64,000 bases of DNA from Sphingobacterium rhinopitheci (GCF_022627575.1 NZ_JADEYQ010000006.1:1-64000); one strand, 5' to 3'. Positions 8,607 to 17,882 are shown, counted from the first letter of the stretch. Translations and numbers: made by a program. Notes: generated from the sequence alone by a model not told the origin.

Positions 8607-8613
8607 TCCTCCT
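8607..8613 (-). promoter_or_regulatory. strong Shine-Dalgarno sequence of hpf
   Basis: Minus-strand AGGAGGA ends four bases before the hpf ATG at 8602 and directly follows the xerC stop. No other start that I examined in this window has a comparable site, in line with the general lack of SD use in Bacteroidota. Confidence 0.85.
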
Positions 8614-8616
8614 TTT

Positions 8617-9498
8617 TTAAGCTTTTGGATGAGCTTGTTTATAAATTGTTTTTAATCGCTCCGCTGAATTATGCGTATATACTTGCGTAGCAGCCAATCC
8701 AGCGTGGCCTAATAATTCCTTTATAGCGTTCAAATCAGCACCATTATCTAATAATATAGTCGCAAAGCTATGTCTCAGTATGTGTGGACTACGTTTTTTC
8801 TGTGTAGTAATCATAGTAAGATATTTATTCACTACTCTATATATTAATTTTGGATACGCTGCCTTTCCCTCTTTAGTAACGACTAAAGTATCGGAAATGT
8901 TTTGCCAGTCTTGCTTTTTTTTATTTTCTAAATATTTTTTCAGTTCTTCAATTAACGATTGATGTAAAGGCACAAATCTCATCTTGTTCCTTTTACCTAA
9001 GATAAGAAGTTTTTGATTATAAAAATCAATATCTCGCTCTTTTATTTGTAATAATTCTGCTAAACGTATTCCTGTACCAAAAAGTAATTCCATGATTAAA
9101 AAATCACGTAGATTTTCAAAACTCTCTTCTTGTTGATCCATATCATCAAGGAGTTTTTCTAACTTCAGTTTCTCTACGACCACGGGCAATTTCTTACCGA
9201 CTTTCATAGACTGAATTAATCGCATAGGATTACTCGTAACATAATTTTCGCGAACCAAAAATTTGTAAAAAGACTTTAATGCTGATATCGCTCTATTTAC
9301 AGAAGCAGGCTCTTTCCCCTTTTCGCGTAGGGTAGAAAAATAATAACGCATCAATTTATGGTCCACCTCTTCAAAGGGTACATTTTCTGCGGCAAGGAAG
9401 TTTTCAAAGCTTTGGATTTCCATGCTATATGCTTGAATAGTATGTGTCGAATACCTCTTTTCAAACTGCACAAAATTTAGAAAACTTGATTTAAACAT
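8617..9498 (-). CDS. xerC: tyrosine recombinase, XerC/XerD type
   Basis: A 293-residue site-specific recombinase expected to resolve chromosome dimers at dif. The N-terminal SAM-like core-binding domain (1-90) contains the usual Asn-Arg-Ala-Ile-Ser-Ala-Leu-Lys stretch. The catalytic domain holds R145 (GIRLAELL), the lysine of LILGKRNK, H239 and R242 (HILRHSFAT), H265 (LLGHAG) and the nucleophile Y274 (QVYTHNS). All six catalytic positions are present. Its placement before hpf, the length and the absence of phage or integron genes argue for the housekeeping Xer enzyme rather than an element integrase. XerC versus XerD cannot be separated from sequence alone. No clear promoter is visible upstream. 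Confidence 0.92.
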   Translation of the reverse strand: MFKSSFLNFVQFEKRYSTHTIQAYSMEIQSFENFLAAENVPFEEVDHKLMRYYFSTLREKGKEPASVNRAISALKSFYKFLVRENYVTSNPMRLIQSMKVGKKLPVVVEKLKLEKLLDDMDQQEESFENLRDFLIMELLFGTGIRLAELLQIKERDIDFYNQKLLILGKRNKMRFVPLHQSLIEELKKYLENKKKQDWQNISDTLVVTKEGKAAYPKLIYRVVNKYLTMITTQKKRSPHILRHSFATILLDNGADLNAIKELLGHAGLAATQVYTHNSAERLKTIYKQAHPKA

Positions 9499-9571
9499 AA
9501 GCCTTACCTTTATTTAATCAATTAACTGAAAAAACAGCATAGTTCCTAATTTTTAACAAATATTTAAGTAT

Positions 9572-9607
9572 AAAAAAGGCTTGATTTTATGGATAAAATC
9601 AAGCCTT
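9572..9607 (-). terminator. terminator of the five-gene run 9628-17743
   Basis: A 15-bp perfect stem (9576-9590 with 9593-9607), ending in a T run on the minus strand, stands 20 bases after the last gene of the run. It separates the run from xerC. Confidence 0.85.
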
Positions 9608-9627
9608 AAAGATTAAATATCTAATTA

Positions 9628-12210
9628 TTAAAAAGATAGACCTACTCTAATATAAGGCAATATAGCTTCCTTACTGGCGCCAATTACCGCTTGGATAACA
9701 AAAAGGTCAGCCGGCATCACAAAGATACCACCACCAGTACCATTGTGCCATACATTAGATTTTTCGTTGGTCATCCATACACGGCCTACATCATAAAAAC
9801 CAATTAGCCCTAGGCTTCCAGGAAATACATAAGACAAAGATTCAAACAGCTTAATACGTACATCAAAATTATTGTAAACTCCGGTCTTTCCTGTAAATCG
9901 ACGAGAATTAAATCCCCTTAAACTATTTTCACCACCCAATTGCACATCTTGAAAAAAGTACGTACTACCAAACACCGCATCGACCCCAACCCTATTGGCA
10001 ACCGTAATTCTATCTCCAAAGAAAGTCTTATAACCGCTGATTGAATTAGTAGCTTTTAGATACCCTTGACCGCGTCCACCGATTTCTTTACGCCATCCCC
10101 AATCCGTATTCAAATAAATACCCGATTGTGGCAGATCTTTTCTATTGCGACTATCATAGGTGACACCTACAGTTGCACCCGTAAAAAACTTTGTACCAAA
10201 GATAAACTCATTGGGATATTCCTGATGAAAATCTTCGGAAAAACGATCCTCATTAAAAGCTTCAGAACTGGTATAAAAATCTGTAGAAGAACCATAATAA
10301 TATCTTAAGGATTTATTAACCTGCTTTTGCAAATAGATATCCGCTGAAGCCATATCGTATCTATTACGATAATATTCAATACCATATTCCTTATCATTGA
10401 TGTCATCATCTTCCTTAATGAACTTAGTTTCATTACCATAACCAAAGAAATTACTCTGATTGCGGGGACCCAAAGAGTTAACATGTATCAATAGATCATT
10501 TTTGCCCCACAGCTGTCTATAAATCCCTTCATAATCAAACATAAATGACCTACGCCCAGTCAAGTAATAGCCCATAAATGAATGACTATATGCATAAGGT
10601 GATTTCCGGAAGCCTTGATTTTGGATTAAATAACCTACTCCTAATATTAATCCTCTGTCGATACCATAATTAACATCTACCAGAACCCCTTTTCTATCAT
10701 ATTCAAATTGATTATAATTATAGCTATTAACAGTAGAGTCATTACTTAGTCGGTACCGTACACCTTTCCCCAATTCTATATTATTACTATCAGGGCTTTT
10801 TTGATCATAGACATATAATTTATTATTACGATTAAAATCCGAAGATGCTAAATAAGTATCATATGCACTACCACCTATTAAACGGACTTTAATGGCAGAT
10901 TTACCACTTCCGCTAACCTTATATTCATCCTCTCCGGAAATACCATAAATCCTTACTTCATTAGTTTCATTAGGGAAAAATTTTCTTTTATAGAGATTAC
11001 GTCCTTTAGTACCATCTTTCTTTTTATTATGCACTTCCACCACGATAGTACCATCATCCTTATACGCAACATGGATAAACTCACGCTTTGCAGACAACGG
11101 CATATCGACATCCTTTGCTAGATATTTATAATACTCCTTTATCGTAGATTGTAAACTATCACGACGTATTTTTATATTTCGCTCTAAAACCGCAGCACTT
11201 AATTTTACGATAGTATCCGGCATTTGCAACATCGCTTGATGAATCAATGAATCGGTTAATGTATTTTGAAACTCCTGAGCTGTACGCTGCCAATCCTCGA
11301 GATTCAAATCATTAAGAAAAAAACGATCAAAGTGACGCGCATTAAAGTTCCATTGATCTACATTTCTTATTTTTGGCCCAAAAGGCTGTAAGTTAGCTTT
11401 TAGCCATTGATAAGATAATAAAATAGGTAATAAACCTGATGTTTTGTAATATACTTTATCCCTATCTCGCGGAATAGGCTCATATAATGTTTCTCCTTTA
11501 TCCTTTATAGGATTCCAACGCCAATTGTCCTCGTGCCGATCCCAATCGCCAAGAACAAAATCCAATAATCGTGCTTTTAACGTGACTACTTGATCCAAAT
11601 CGTCATCATTATCTTCCAAAGTTTTACGAATTACTTTGGCCGTATTGTCTGAATCTATACCAATGGGCATCCGAGGCTCCAACATGTATGCTCGATTATT
11701 AAATACGGGGCCAAATTCGCCAAAAACAGAATCTTCACCTACATAAACCAATCGTGGAGAAACATGTGGAATACCCAATGCTTCATTGAATGGAGGGACA
11801 GTAAGTGCACCAAAAGGATGTGCTATAGAAATTTGGTCTTGGACGATATCTTTAGCAAAAGTATTACGCAAACTTGGGGGTAAACTTCTTTCGGGAAATT
11901 TCTGAATAGATCGTAGTACCCATTCTCTACCACTAGCATCTTCTAAACGCAAGGATTGTGTTTGCATACCACCACCAAGCTTTATAACCTTGAAGCCACC
12001 CTGTTCTTTACTAAGATCTATAAGAGGCATCTTCACTGGAGTATTATATAATACACGGTAACTATCCCCAAAAAAGAAACGATGTAGCGGCCCTACTTGA
12101 TCATAAGCTGGTGCAATCTTAGCCATAATACTGTCAGGTACAACCTGTGCATTAACCATGCTAAAGGAGTAACATAGAAAAATAATATATAGAAATCTCA
12201 TTAGCTTCAT
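9628..12210 (-). CDS. kinase-fold-like domain fused to an Omp85/BamA-type barrel
   Basis: An 860-residue exported protein; the signal peptide ends at SMVNAQ. The C-terminal third reads as an Omp85/surface-antigen barrel (LPQSGIYLNTDWGW, LGGENSLRGFNSRRF, then VGLSF as last residues). The N-terminal part is unusual. A glycine-rich turn (KLGGGMQTQSL, about 75-90) is followed by a VLRSIQK strand. Next come GDWDRHEDNW at 221-230 and RDRD at 248-251. D224, N229 and D251 have the order of the catalytic loop and metal site of PI3/4-kinase, HipA and Fam20-type kinases (GDRHxxN, then D). I infer a kinase-like fold facing the periplasm. It lies in the run with a secreted metallophosphatase, so phosphate chemistry is a fair guess. 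Activity is unproven. Confidence 0.72.
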   Translation of the reverse strand: MKLMRFLYIIFLCYSFSMVNAQVVPDSIMAKIAPAYDQVGPLHRFFFGDSYRVLYNTPVKMPLIDLSKEQGGFKVIKLGGGMQTQSLRLEDASGREWVLRSIQKFPERSLPPSLRNTFAKDIVQDQISIAHPFGALTVPPFNEALGIPHVSPRLVYVGEDSVFGEFGPVFNNRAYMLEPRMPIGIDSDNTAKVIRKTLEDNDDDLDQVVTLKARLLDFVLGDWDRHEDNWRWNPIKDKGETLYEPIPRDRDKVYYKTSGLLPILLSYQWLKANLQPFGPKIRNVDQWNFNARHFDRFFLNDLNLEDWQRTAQEFQNTLTDSLIHQAMLQMPDTIVKLSAAVLERNIKIRRDSLQSTIKEYYKYLAKDVDMPLSAKREFIHVAYKDDGTIVVEVHNKKKDGTKGRNLYKRKFFPNETNEVRIYGISGEDEYKVSGSGKSAIKVRLIGGSAYDTYLASSDFNRNNKLYVYDQKSPDSNNIELGKGVRYRLSNDSTVNSYNYNQFEYDRKGVLVDVNYGIDRGLILGVGYLIQNQGFRKSPYAYSHSFMGYYLTGRRSFMFDYEGIYRQLWGKNDLLIHVNSLGPRNQSNFFGYGNETKFIKEDDDINDKEYGIEYYRNRYDMASADIYLQKQVNKSLRYYYGSSTDFYTSSEAFNEDRFSEDFHQEYPNEFIFGTKFFTGATVGVTYDSRNRKDLPQSGIYLNTDWGWRKEIGGRGQGYLKATNSISGYKTFFGDRITVANRVGVDAVFGSTYFFQDVQLGGENSLRGFNSRRFTGKTGVYNNFDVRIKLFESLSYVFPGSLGLIGFYDVGRVWMTNEKSNVWHNGTGGGIFVMPADLFVIQAVIGASKEAILPYIRVGLSF

Positions 12211-12246
12211 TTTGGTTTTTAATAATAGTATTCTGCACGCATAGTA

Positions 12247-14586
12247 TTATATACTCACTGTAACCCTAAAGGCCTTTAATTGTTCTACTCCCTGTAACTC
12301 TTCTAACAAAACTTCTTCAATTTCGTTTTGAATATAGTGCTCATTGGCTATTTCTTTTAGTATAGTACGTATATCTTCTTCTACACGATGAGATGAATAG
12401 ACGATTGCAATTTTATTGGGTTGCACTAATCGTTCATTAGTATCTCTAATATGGGCCTTATCTATCCTTTTCTTGATGACCTCATACCTAATATTATAAC
12501 CACCTTCCACATCAAAGCGTCTTTCATCCTGTCTAAAGCTAATATCTATGGGATTGGGGTGAATAAATACCAATTGTGTTGTAACCAGAGAAATGGGTAA
12601 ATCATCCATCGCTTCATACGTTTTTTTTGCAATAGTGGCCATAGATATGATTTGCGCTTTGCGGATATAATGAAGGATAGAAGGATCAAATAACTTTGTC
12701 GGCGTGATCGACTGACCAATATACATATCATATTCTATACCATCGGTTCTAAATTTTTCGTAATAAGATGGGAATAAATCTTGGACAAAAGTATTTAGCA
12801 GATCTAATTCATTACTAATAATAGAATTTAACAGTGCTAGTGATTCTTCAAACTGCTGAGAAGTCCCATTAAAATCAGAACTATCACGAAGGTAATTTTG
12901 CTTATACTTTACGAGGATTAAATCATTTTCATCCAAACTATCTAAAAATGGGGCTACCTCCTCTTGAAAAAAAGATAATATATCTAACAGATAATGGTCC
13001 AATTTGCCCTCATCCAACCAGCTTTTGACCAAATTGAAACGTTTTGAAAAATTATGATCTACCTCTGACATTCCCGTGCTTTCCAATTGATCAACGATCA
13101 ATTGAAGAATAGCCAAGCGTTGATAGCTATCCTTTTTATAGGCCATATTTCGCAATTTGGTGGAATTACGCACATCGATAGCACCATAAACAGGATATAC
13201 TTTTTCAAACTTTATCGCCTTCAAGGTTATATCCTCATTCTTTAGAGAAACCTCTCTCAAATAATTAGCTGCTTCTTGATTAAATTTCCATTGTACGGCT
13301 TCCTGCAAAGAAGTATATTTATCTAAAATCACCTTATCCATTGAGCTCTTGAACGTAGTGACAAGGTCAATCGCAAGATTTACTATCAGCGGCAAAAAAG
13401 AGGCTACATTCATCACACTCTGCTTGTCTAAAACATTAGCCTCTGTAGTAAATAACTCCAAAAAACCGACCAACTTAGTTTTATTCTTTAAAGGAAAACA
13501 GACATATGATTTTATTCCCAATTGCAATAGATGATCAACAAATAATTCATCTGAAGAGTTAAAACTCTCTTCTAATCCAAAAGTTATAGTATGTGGCGAC
13601 TGTAAATAATTATATATTTCATTGGTACATGAATCAGAATTACGATTTATAAGGTCGCCAAAGAATATGCTTTCCTTTGATAAATCTGACGCCAATATCG
13701 GAACGCCATTCAATTCTAACAAAGGGAAAAAAGAAGATTCTACCTTTGCAGAATTTGTTAATGTTTTTACAATATCTTTCAACTCCCCCCATATCATTTC
13801 CCTATTGAAGGAAGAAGCAGCAGATAATACATCAACATTAGTGAGCCTCGATATTATATTTTGAATTTTCACCGCGACATGTTCTGTCGTATTATCTATC
13901 AATTTTAAAATAGTAAATCCTTTGAACACAAAATTCTTTAAATCTACAGAGGCTAATAAGGGTACTATATCCTCAAAAGAATCTATTTCCTTCTCATGCA
14001 AGCAGGCAATATCAATCGGTGGCAATTGCCCAGATATGGGCTTGACTTCAATAAAAGAATAATCAATCTTTAATTGATAATATTTATGGACTTCACGATC
14101 TACAAGCTTATATAATTGTTTAAAATTCAAAACTGGCAGCTTATATAAGCGCTCTAATACCAAAAGATATAATAACTTATTAGAGAAATTGAAATCATGA
14201 TAAAAAGAAGTATTTAAGGATTCATCGAACAACTCTAAATTAGCATCCAATAAGTTAAAAAATTTCTTTTGCCCATAGAAGACTTTACTCGGAATCGGAA
14301 AACCCATCCCCCAAACAATTTCATCTTTAATCAATACATTACTCGTCAAATAATATATATAACTGAATATTTCCTCATATTTACAAAGATTGTCTAAGGT
14401 AATATCACCTTCCATATCTTGAAGTGCAATAATTCGATCTAAGATTAACTTAGGAAATGTTTGTTCATAAGAATCTAAAGCCCCTATCTTTTGTTTCAAA
14501 AAAGATATTAGCCTGTCAAAAGACAATTCTTGAATAATACCTTCTTCGTTTATATTATTATTTACTTCAGCTGTTCGTAAAATCAT
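12247..14586 (-). CDS. large GAF-domain-containing protein of unknown function
   Basis: A 779-residue cytoplasmic protein with no signal peptide or membrane segment. The N-terminal third is helical and unrecognised. A GAF-like domain lies in about 260-420; LGIKSYVCFPLKNKTKLVGFLELF at about 361-384 has the GAF strand-turn-strand pattern. The C-terminal half is helical and contains YGAIDVRNSTKLR (about 470), which faintly recalls class III cyclase metal-site motifs, but no second cyclase motif follows. It belongs to a five-gene run, 32 bases after the metallophosphatase and 36 before the kinase-like barrel gene. I assign a likely signal-sensing role only by the GAF fold and do not know the ligand. 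Confidence 0.75.
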   Translation of the reverse strand: MILRTAEVNNNINEEGIIQELSFDRLISFLKQKIGALDSYEQTFPKLILDRIIALQDMEGDITLDNLCKYEEIFSYIYYLTSNVLIKDEIVWGMGFPIPSKVFYGQKKFFNLLDANLELFDESLNTSFYHDFNFSNKLLYLLVLERLYKLPVLNFKQLYKLVDREVHKYYQLKIDYSFIEVKPISGQLPPIDIACLHEKEIDSFEDIVPLLASVDLKNFVFKGFTILKLIDNTTEHVAVKIQNIISRLTNVDVLSAASSFNREMIWGELKDIVKTLTNSAKVESSFFPLLELNGVPILASDLSKESIFFGDLINRNSDSCTNEIYNYLQSPHTITFGLEESFNSSDELFVDHLLQLGIKSYVCFPLKNKTKLVGFLELFTTEANVLDKQSVMNVASFLPLIVNLAIDLVTTFKSSMDKVILDKYTSLQEAVQWKFNQEAANYLREVSLKNEDITLKAIKFEKVYPVYGAIDVRNSTKLRNMAYKKDSYQRLAILQLIVDQLESTGMSEVDHNFSKRFNLVKSWLDEGKLDHYLLDILSFFQEEVAPFLDSLDENDLILVKYKQNYLRDSSDFNGTSQQFEESLALLNSIISNELDLLNTFVQDLFPSYYEKFRTDGIEYDMYIGQSITPTKLFDPSILHYIRKAQIISMATIAKKTYEAMDDLPISLVTTQLVFIHPNPIDISFRQDERRFDVEGGYNIRYEVIKKRIDKAHIRDTNERLVQPNKIAIVYSSHRVEEDIRTILKEIANEHYIQNEIEEVLLEELQGVEQLKAFRVTVSI

Positions 14587-14618
14587 ATCATTCTGTATAT
14601 AATACCTTTATCGTATTA

Positions 14619-15692
14619 TTATTTCTTCTCTATCAACGTCTCATATGCTTTGACGGTATTGAGGCCATCAAATGTATAGTACGCTAATAAGATATTGCCA
14701 TTGTCTAAATAGTCAAAAACACAAAATCCTTGCTTTTGATACTTAAATTTTAAGTTTTTATTGTTCACAATAAATGATGTCTTCGACCCCGAACCACTTA
14801 CGATCTGTACCAAATCATCCTTGCTGATAAATTGTAAACCATGATCGTGACCAGCAGCATAGATTACATTCGGTTGATTGCCCCTAGCTTCAGATATATC
14901 GTGTACGAGCTCCTGATACTTTTTACTTGGATAGTCTTCCGCTGAACTATAGAATGTACTTCTTGCTAGAGGATATAAAGAGCCGACTACTGGCAATGGA
15001 ATATATAATTTACTATTTAATTTACGCAAAGGGAATATATGTTGTCGCCAATCAAAAGCTAAACTATGCTCACCATAAGTAATCATCGGATGATGTGACA
15101 ATACCAACACTGTTTTATCTTTATTATTTTCAAATAACTGTTTCAATTGAGCCACAAAAAGTGTTCTTTGATTCTGCAAATCTATATCTGACGAATGATA
15201 CGGATACAGCCAATATTCGGAATCATATGCTATAATCACCAACGCGTCATTGACAGGTATACTTACGGGCCCAGGTTGACCAGCGGAGGGTATCAGCTTT
15301 AGATATTGATCATTTTGAGACTTCAAATAATCCCCCTGCGCAATTAATTTCGCTAATCCTCCAGGACGTGACACATTCCAATCATGATTTCCAGCAAGAA
15401 AATATACCGGTACATTTTCTTTACGAAAAGGCTCAAATTGAGCATTCAAACTGTTAATACCTTTCTCTTTTTCTATTCCTTCTAATCCCATCCCCGAAGG
15501 ATAAATATTATCCCCAAGAAAAAACATCAATGTACTATCTTTTATTATGAGTTCAGCAGCTTTATGAATTACTGACGATTGCTTAGTATTTATTTCTCCT
15601 GCATCACCTATCAATATAATACGCTTAGCAATAGATTGTGCATTTGCTTCCCAAAAAAGGAAGCAAAATAGCAAATAGAAAAGATGTTTCAT
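14619..15692 (-). CDS. secreted calcineurin-like metallophosphatase
   Basis: A 357-residue exported metallophosphoesterase; signal peptide MKHLFYLLFCFLFWEANAQ. All metal-binding motifs are in order: GDAG (about 29), FLGDN (about 58), GNHD (about 102), SHHP (about 199) and GHDH (about 281). Such enzymes hydrolyse phosphomonoesters or diesters with two metal ions, here in the periplasm or at the outer membrane. It resembles the purple-acid-phosphatase-like branch. It sits between the SdiA-regulated-like lipoprotein gene (6 bases upstream) and the GAF gene. The pairing with an exported kinase-like barrel protein suggests opposed phosphate transfer and removal, which is inference. Confidence 0.9.
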   Translation of the reverse strand: MKHLFYLLFCFLFWEANAQSIAKRIILIGDAGEINTKQSSVIHKAAELIIKDSTLMFFLGDNIYPSGMGLEGIEKEKGINSLNAQFEPFRKENVPVYFLAGNHDWNVSRPGGLAKLIAQGDYLKSQNDQYLKLIPSAGQPGPVSIPVNDALVIIAYDSEYWLYPYHSSDIDLQNQRTLFVAQLKQLFENNKDKTVLVLSHHPMITYGEHSLAFDWRQHIFPLRKLNSKLYIPLPVVGSLYPLARSTFYSSAEDYPSKKYQELVHDISEARGNQPNVIYAAGHDHGLQFISKDDLVQIVSGSGSKTSFIVNNKNLKFKYQKQGFCVFDYLDNGNILLAYYTFDGLNTVKAYETLIEKK

Positions 15693-15698
15693 ATTGTT

Positions 15699-16574
15699 TT
15701 ATTTGACTTTATAAAGCATTCCAGCAGACTCTTTACCTTTTTCACTACTGATATAAAGGTTTTCTTTACTATCAAAAGCTATTCCCTCCGGTTGTTCATA
15801 CATCTTTCGTGAAAAAGGAATTACCCCTTTAGGGTTAAAATCAGCATCCGTAACTAATACTAACTTATCAATTGATGATAATATGTACCATTCACCAGAA
15901 GAATTTCTTTTAGTAATAGCGGATGGGTTAAATACTTTAGGAAAATTTGGATATATTTCACGAACCTTTTCGGAATTAATAACAAACGAAGATCCTAAAG
16001 TTACAGTGCCTTTAGTATCATAATCCATAAAATAACCAGTAGATTGATTTTGCTTACGGTCTCCTTTACAACTTTTACAAAGGATAGCAAGGCGATGATT
16101 TACGGTATCGATCCCCAATGATTCATATTCACCCTTGTCTACCAAATTATTAAACACTTTAGCTTCGACTATTTGCTCCCCTTGATACGGAATAGGAAAA
16201 CTATAGATATCACCATTACTTTTTAATATATAAAAATGAGTACCATCATTGGTGATCCCTTCGTAATCTCCATCGGGACCAAATGTAATTGAATCTACTA
16301 GTTTTTCAGTTTTCAAATTATAACTATATACGATCCCTTTTTCATCTTGAATACAATATACAACATCATCGTTTCCAGATAAAAATGAATGTCCTGATAT
16401 CTCCTCCAATTGTGCTGGCAATACATAAGAATCACGCTTTTCAAAGTCAATATCATATGTTGAAGTGCTATCAAGATTTACCTTATTGTCCGAGGAAATA
16501 CTCGACTGACACGCATTCAGGGTTAATATACTTAGCCCTATATACACGATATTTATCAAACCTATTACTTTCAT
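15699..16574 (-). CDS. SdiA-regulated-domain (YjiK-like) beta-propeller lipoprotein
   Basis: A 291-residue lipoprotein; the signal ends in LTLNAC, so Cys22 would be lipidated. The body is a beta-propeller of the SdiA-regulated/YjiK type. The strand pattern EISGHSFLSG appears early, GDYEGITNDG and EYESLGID mid-chain, and the blade EQPEGIAFDSKENLYISSE near the end, all typical of this esterase-like propeller family. Biochemical function of the family is uncertain; phytase-like or lactonase-like roles have been suggested from the fold. It is 2 bases after the upstream HD/Pycsar-type gene and 6 before the metallophosphatase, consistent with one transcript. A second propeller of related type is encoded at 27456-28307. 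Confidence 0.82.
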   Translation of the reverse strand: MKVIGLINIVYIGLSILTLNACQSSISSDNKVNLDSTSTYDIDFEKRDSYVLPAQLEEISGHSFLSGNDDVVYCIQDEKGIVYSYNLKTEKLVDSITFGPDGDYEGITNDGTHFYILKSNGDIYSFPIPYQGEQIVEAKVFNNLVDKGEYESLGIDTVNHRLAILCKSCKGDRKQNQSTGYFMDYDTKGTVTLGSSFVINSEKVREIYPNFPKVFNPSAITKRNSSGEWYILSSIDKLVLVTDADFNPKGVIPFSRKMYEQPEGIAFDSKENLYISSEKGKESAGMLYKVK

Positions 16575-16576
16575 TA

Positions 16577-17743
16577 TTAGATATATAAAATAGAAAAAAC
16601 AAATGCTAAAACAGAAATAATCAAACCAAACATAAAAATACCATATGCATAGCGCAACAATTTATATTTACGCCCTAATACTACGCCTTGTGAATATACA
16701 TCTTTGGATAACATACCGTACAAAAACTCCCTATCTTCCATCACTTTACCCATACTATCTTTATATGTTTCTAATGGCATTTTATAAAAATTGCCAAAGA
16801 ACAATAAGTTGACAGATTTATTTTCCACTTGTTCGTTTGTATAATAACCATTGGGTATTTTAGGGATAGTAGACAATATCGATAATACCATGACGATAAC
16901 GACAACAGACATCAAAATAATAGTAGGCACAATAAGATGTGTATTCTTATCCAAACTACGCAGCAATACCGTCACGACTAAAGACAAGATTATAGAATTG
17001 ACTGTAAGCAATAAATTTGCTTTATTATCGGCCATATCACTCAATCGTTGACTATTGGTCGAGGTGATCCTAAACATGGTCTCAATACCACGCTCAGGCT
17101 TCCTTACGGGTTTTATCTCTTCGATAACAGTATCTTTGTCTTTACCTTTATTCTGCTTTTTTACTAAAGTTTCAAAATTCTCATTCTTTCCAACCGTCAA
17201 TTTTTCTTTAGCATAGGAGGTATGATATTGATGATTTTCAAATAATTTAATGGTATTATCACGCCAAATGGCTTTATCAATTTTTCCACCACTCACCTTT
17301 TCGGCTTCCTGCTGCATCAATTTATTACGTTCCAAAAACATAGGTGTTCCAAGATGATATAAATCAGCATCACAAATAATTTGCTCTAATAAATCTGTAG
17401 GATTCTGGGGCATCCTAGTGGCCAAGATACAACGTTGTATTTTATCTATTACCGAAATATCGATAGATTTTGTACTTAAAAAATCACGCGCCATTTGTGC
17501 TCCACGCTCCTCATGACTTTCAGAGCCACCTTTTGCATAACCAAGATCATGAAAATAGGCTGCAGTAACCAATACAAATCTATCTTCATTATTTAAGCCA
17601 TAATGATAAGCCATCTCTTTGACCGCAGAAACAACAGAATTAGTATGTGACTCATTATGAAAACAATATTGCTTACACACCCCTTTTGAAAAAAAACTTA
17701 GCACATATTGCTCAATGTCATCAACTAACTGACTGAATTCCAT
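16577..17743 (-). CDS. HD-domain phosphohydrolase fused to a Pycsar-effector-like (PycTM/DUF5706) membrane domain
   Basis: About 388 residues from the ATG at 17743; upstream ATGs at 17749 and 17764 are also possible. Residues 25-150 form an HD domain: FHNESH, AAYFHDLGY, ESHEE and ICDADLYHLG supply the metal histidines and aspartates. After a charged linker, the C-terminal half matches Pycsar effector transmembrane proteins (RLSDMADNKANLLLTVN, then two membrane helices and a last one at the C-terminus). In Pycsar defence the TM domain senses cyclic pyrimidine nucleotides and disrupts the membrane; here no pyrimidine cyclase gene is adjacent. The HD part may degrade the nucleotide or another substrate. 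It leads a five-gene run. Confidence 0.85.
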   Translation of the reverse strand: MEFSQLVDDIEQYVLSFFSKGVCKQYCFHNESHTNSVVSAVKEMAYHYGLNNEDRFVLVTAAYFHDLGYAKGGSESHEERGAQMARDFLSTKSIDISVIDKIQRCILATRMPQNPTDLLEQIICDADLYHLGTPMFLERNKLMQQEAEKVSGGKIDKAIWRDNTIKLFENHQYHTSYAKEKLTVGKNENFETLVKKQNKGKDKDTVIEEIKPVRKPERGIETMFRITSTNSQRLSDMADNKANLLLTVNSIILSLVVTVLLRSLDKNTHLIVPTIILMSVVVIVMVLSILSTIPKIPNGYYTNEQVENKSVNLLFFGNFYKMPLETYKDSMGKVMEDREFLYGMLSKDVYSQGVVLGRKYKLLRYAYGIFMFGLIISVLAFVFSILYI

Positions 17744-17850
17744 ATACATATTATTTACACACAAAAATATACAACAAAAATACCTTTTATAAGTTCAATA
17801 TAATTTAATAAAAATAGGTTTTACAGAAAGTTGACGTACTTTTAAAAAAT

Positions 17851-17882
17851 AAAAAAACTCGCTAATAATATATTAACGAGTT
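17851..17882 (-). terminator. terminator after the HdeD-like gene
   Basis: Stem AACTCG-TAATA with one mismatch (17856-17867 with 17871-17882), followed on the minus strand by a long T-rich run. It lies about 45 bases past the stop. Confidence 0.65.

Noticed and set aside
8617..9498. Xer recombinase as integrase of a mobile element tied to the tRNA repeat
   Set aside because: It lies 8 kb away next to hpf, has the usual housekeeping length and order, and no excision or phage genes are nearby.
12247..14586. Class III nucleotide cyclase in the GAF protein, from IDVRNST
   Set aside because: Only this one short stretch is similar to the cyclase metal-site motif; the second Asp motif and the substrate-binding residues are not seen. 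A cyclase partner for the Pycsar-like protein is therefore not claimed.
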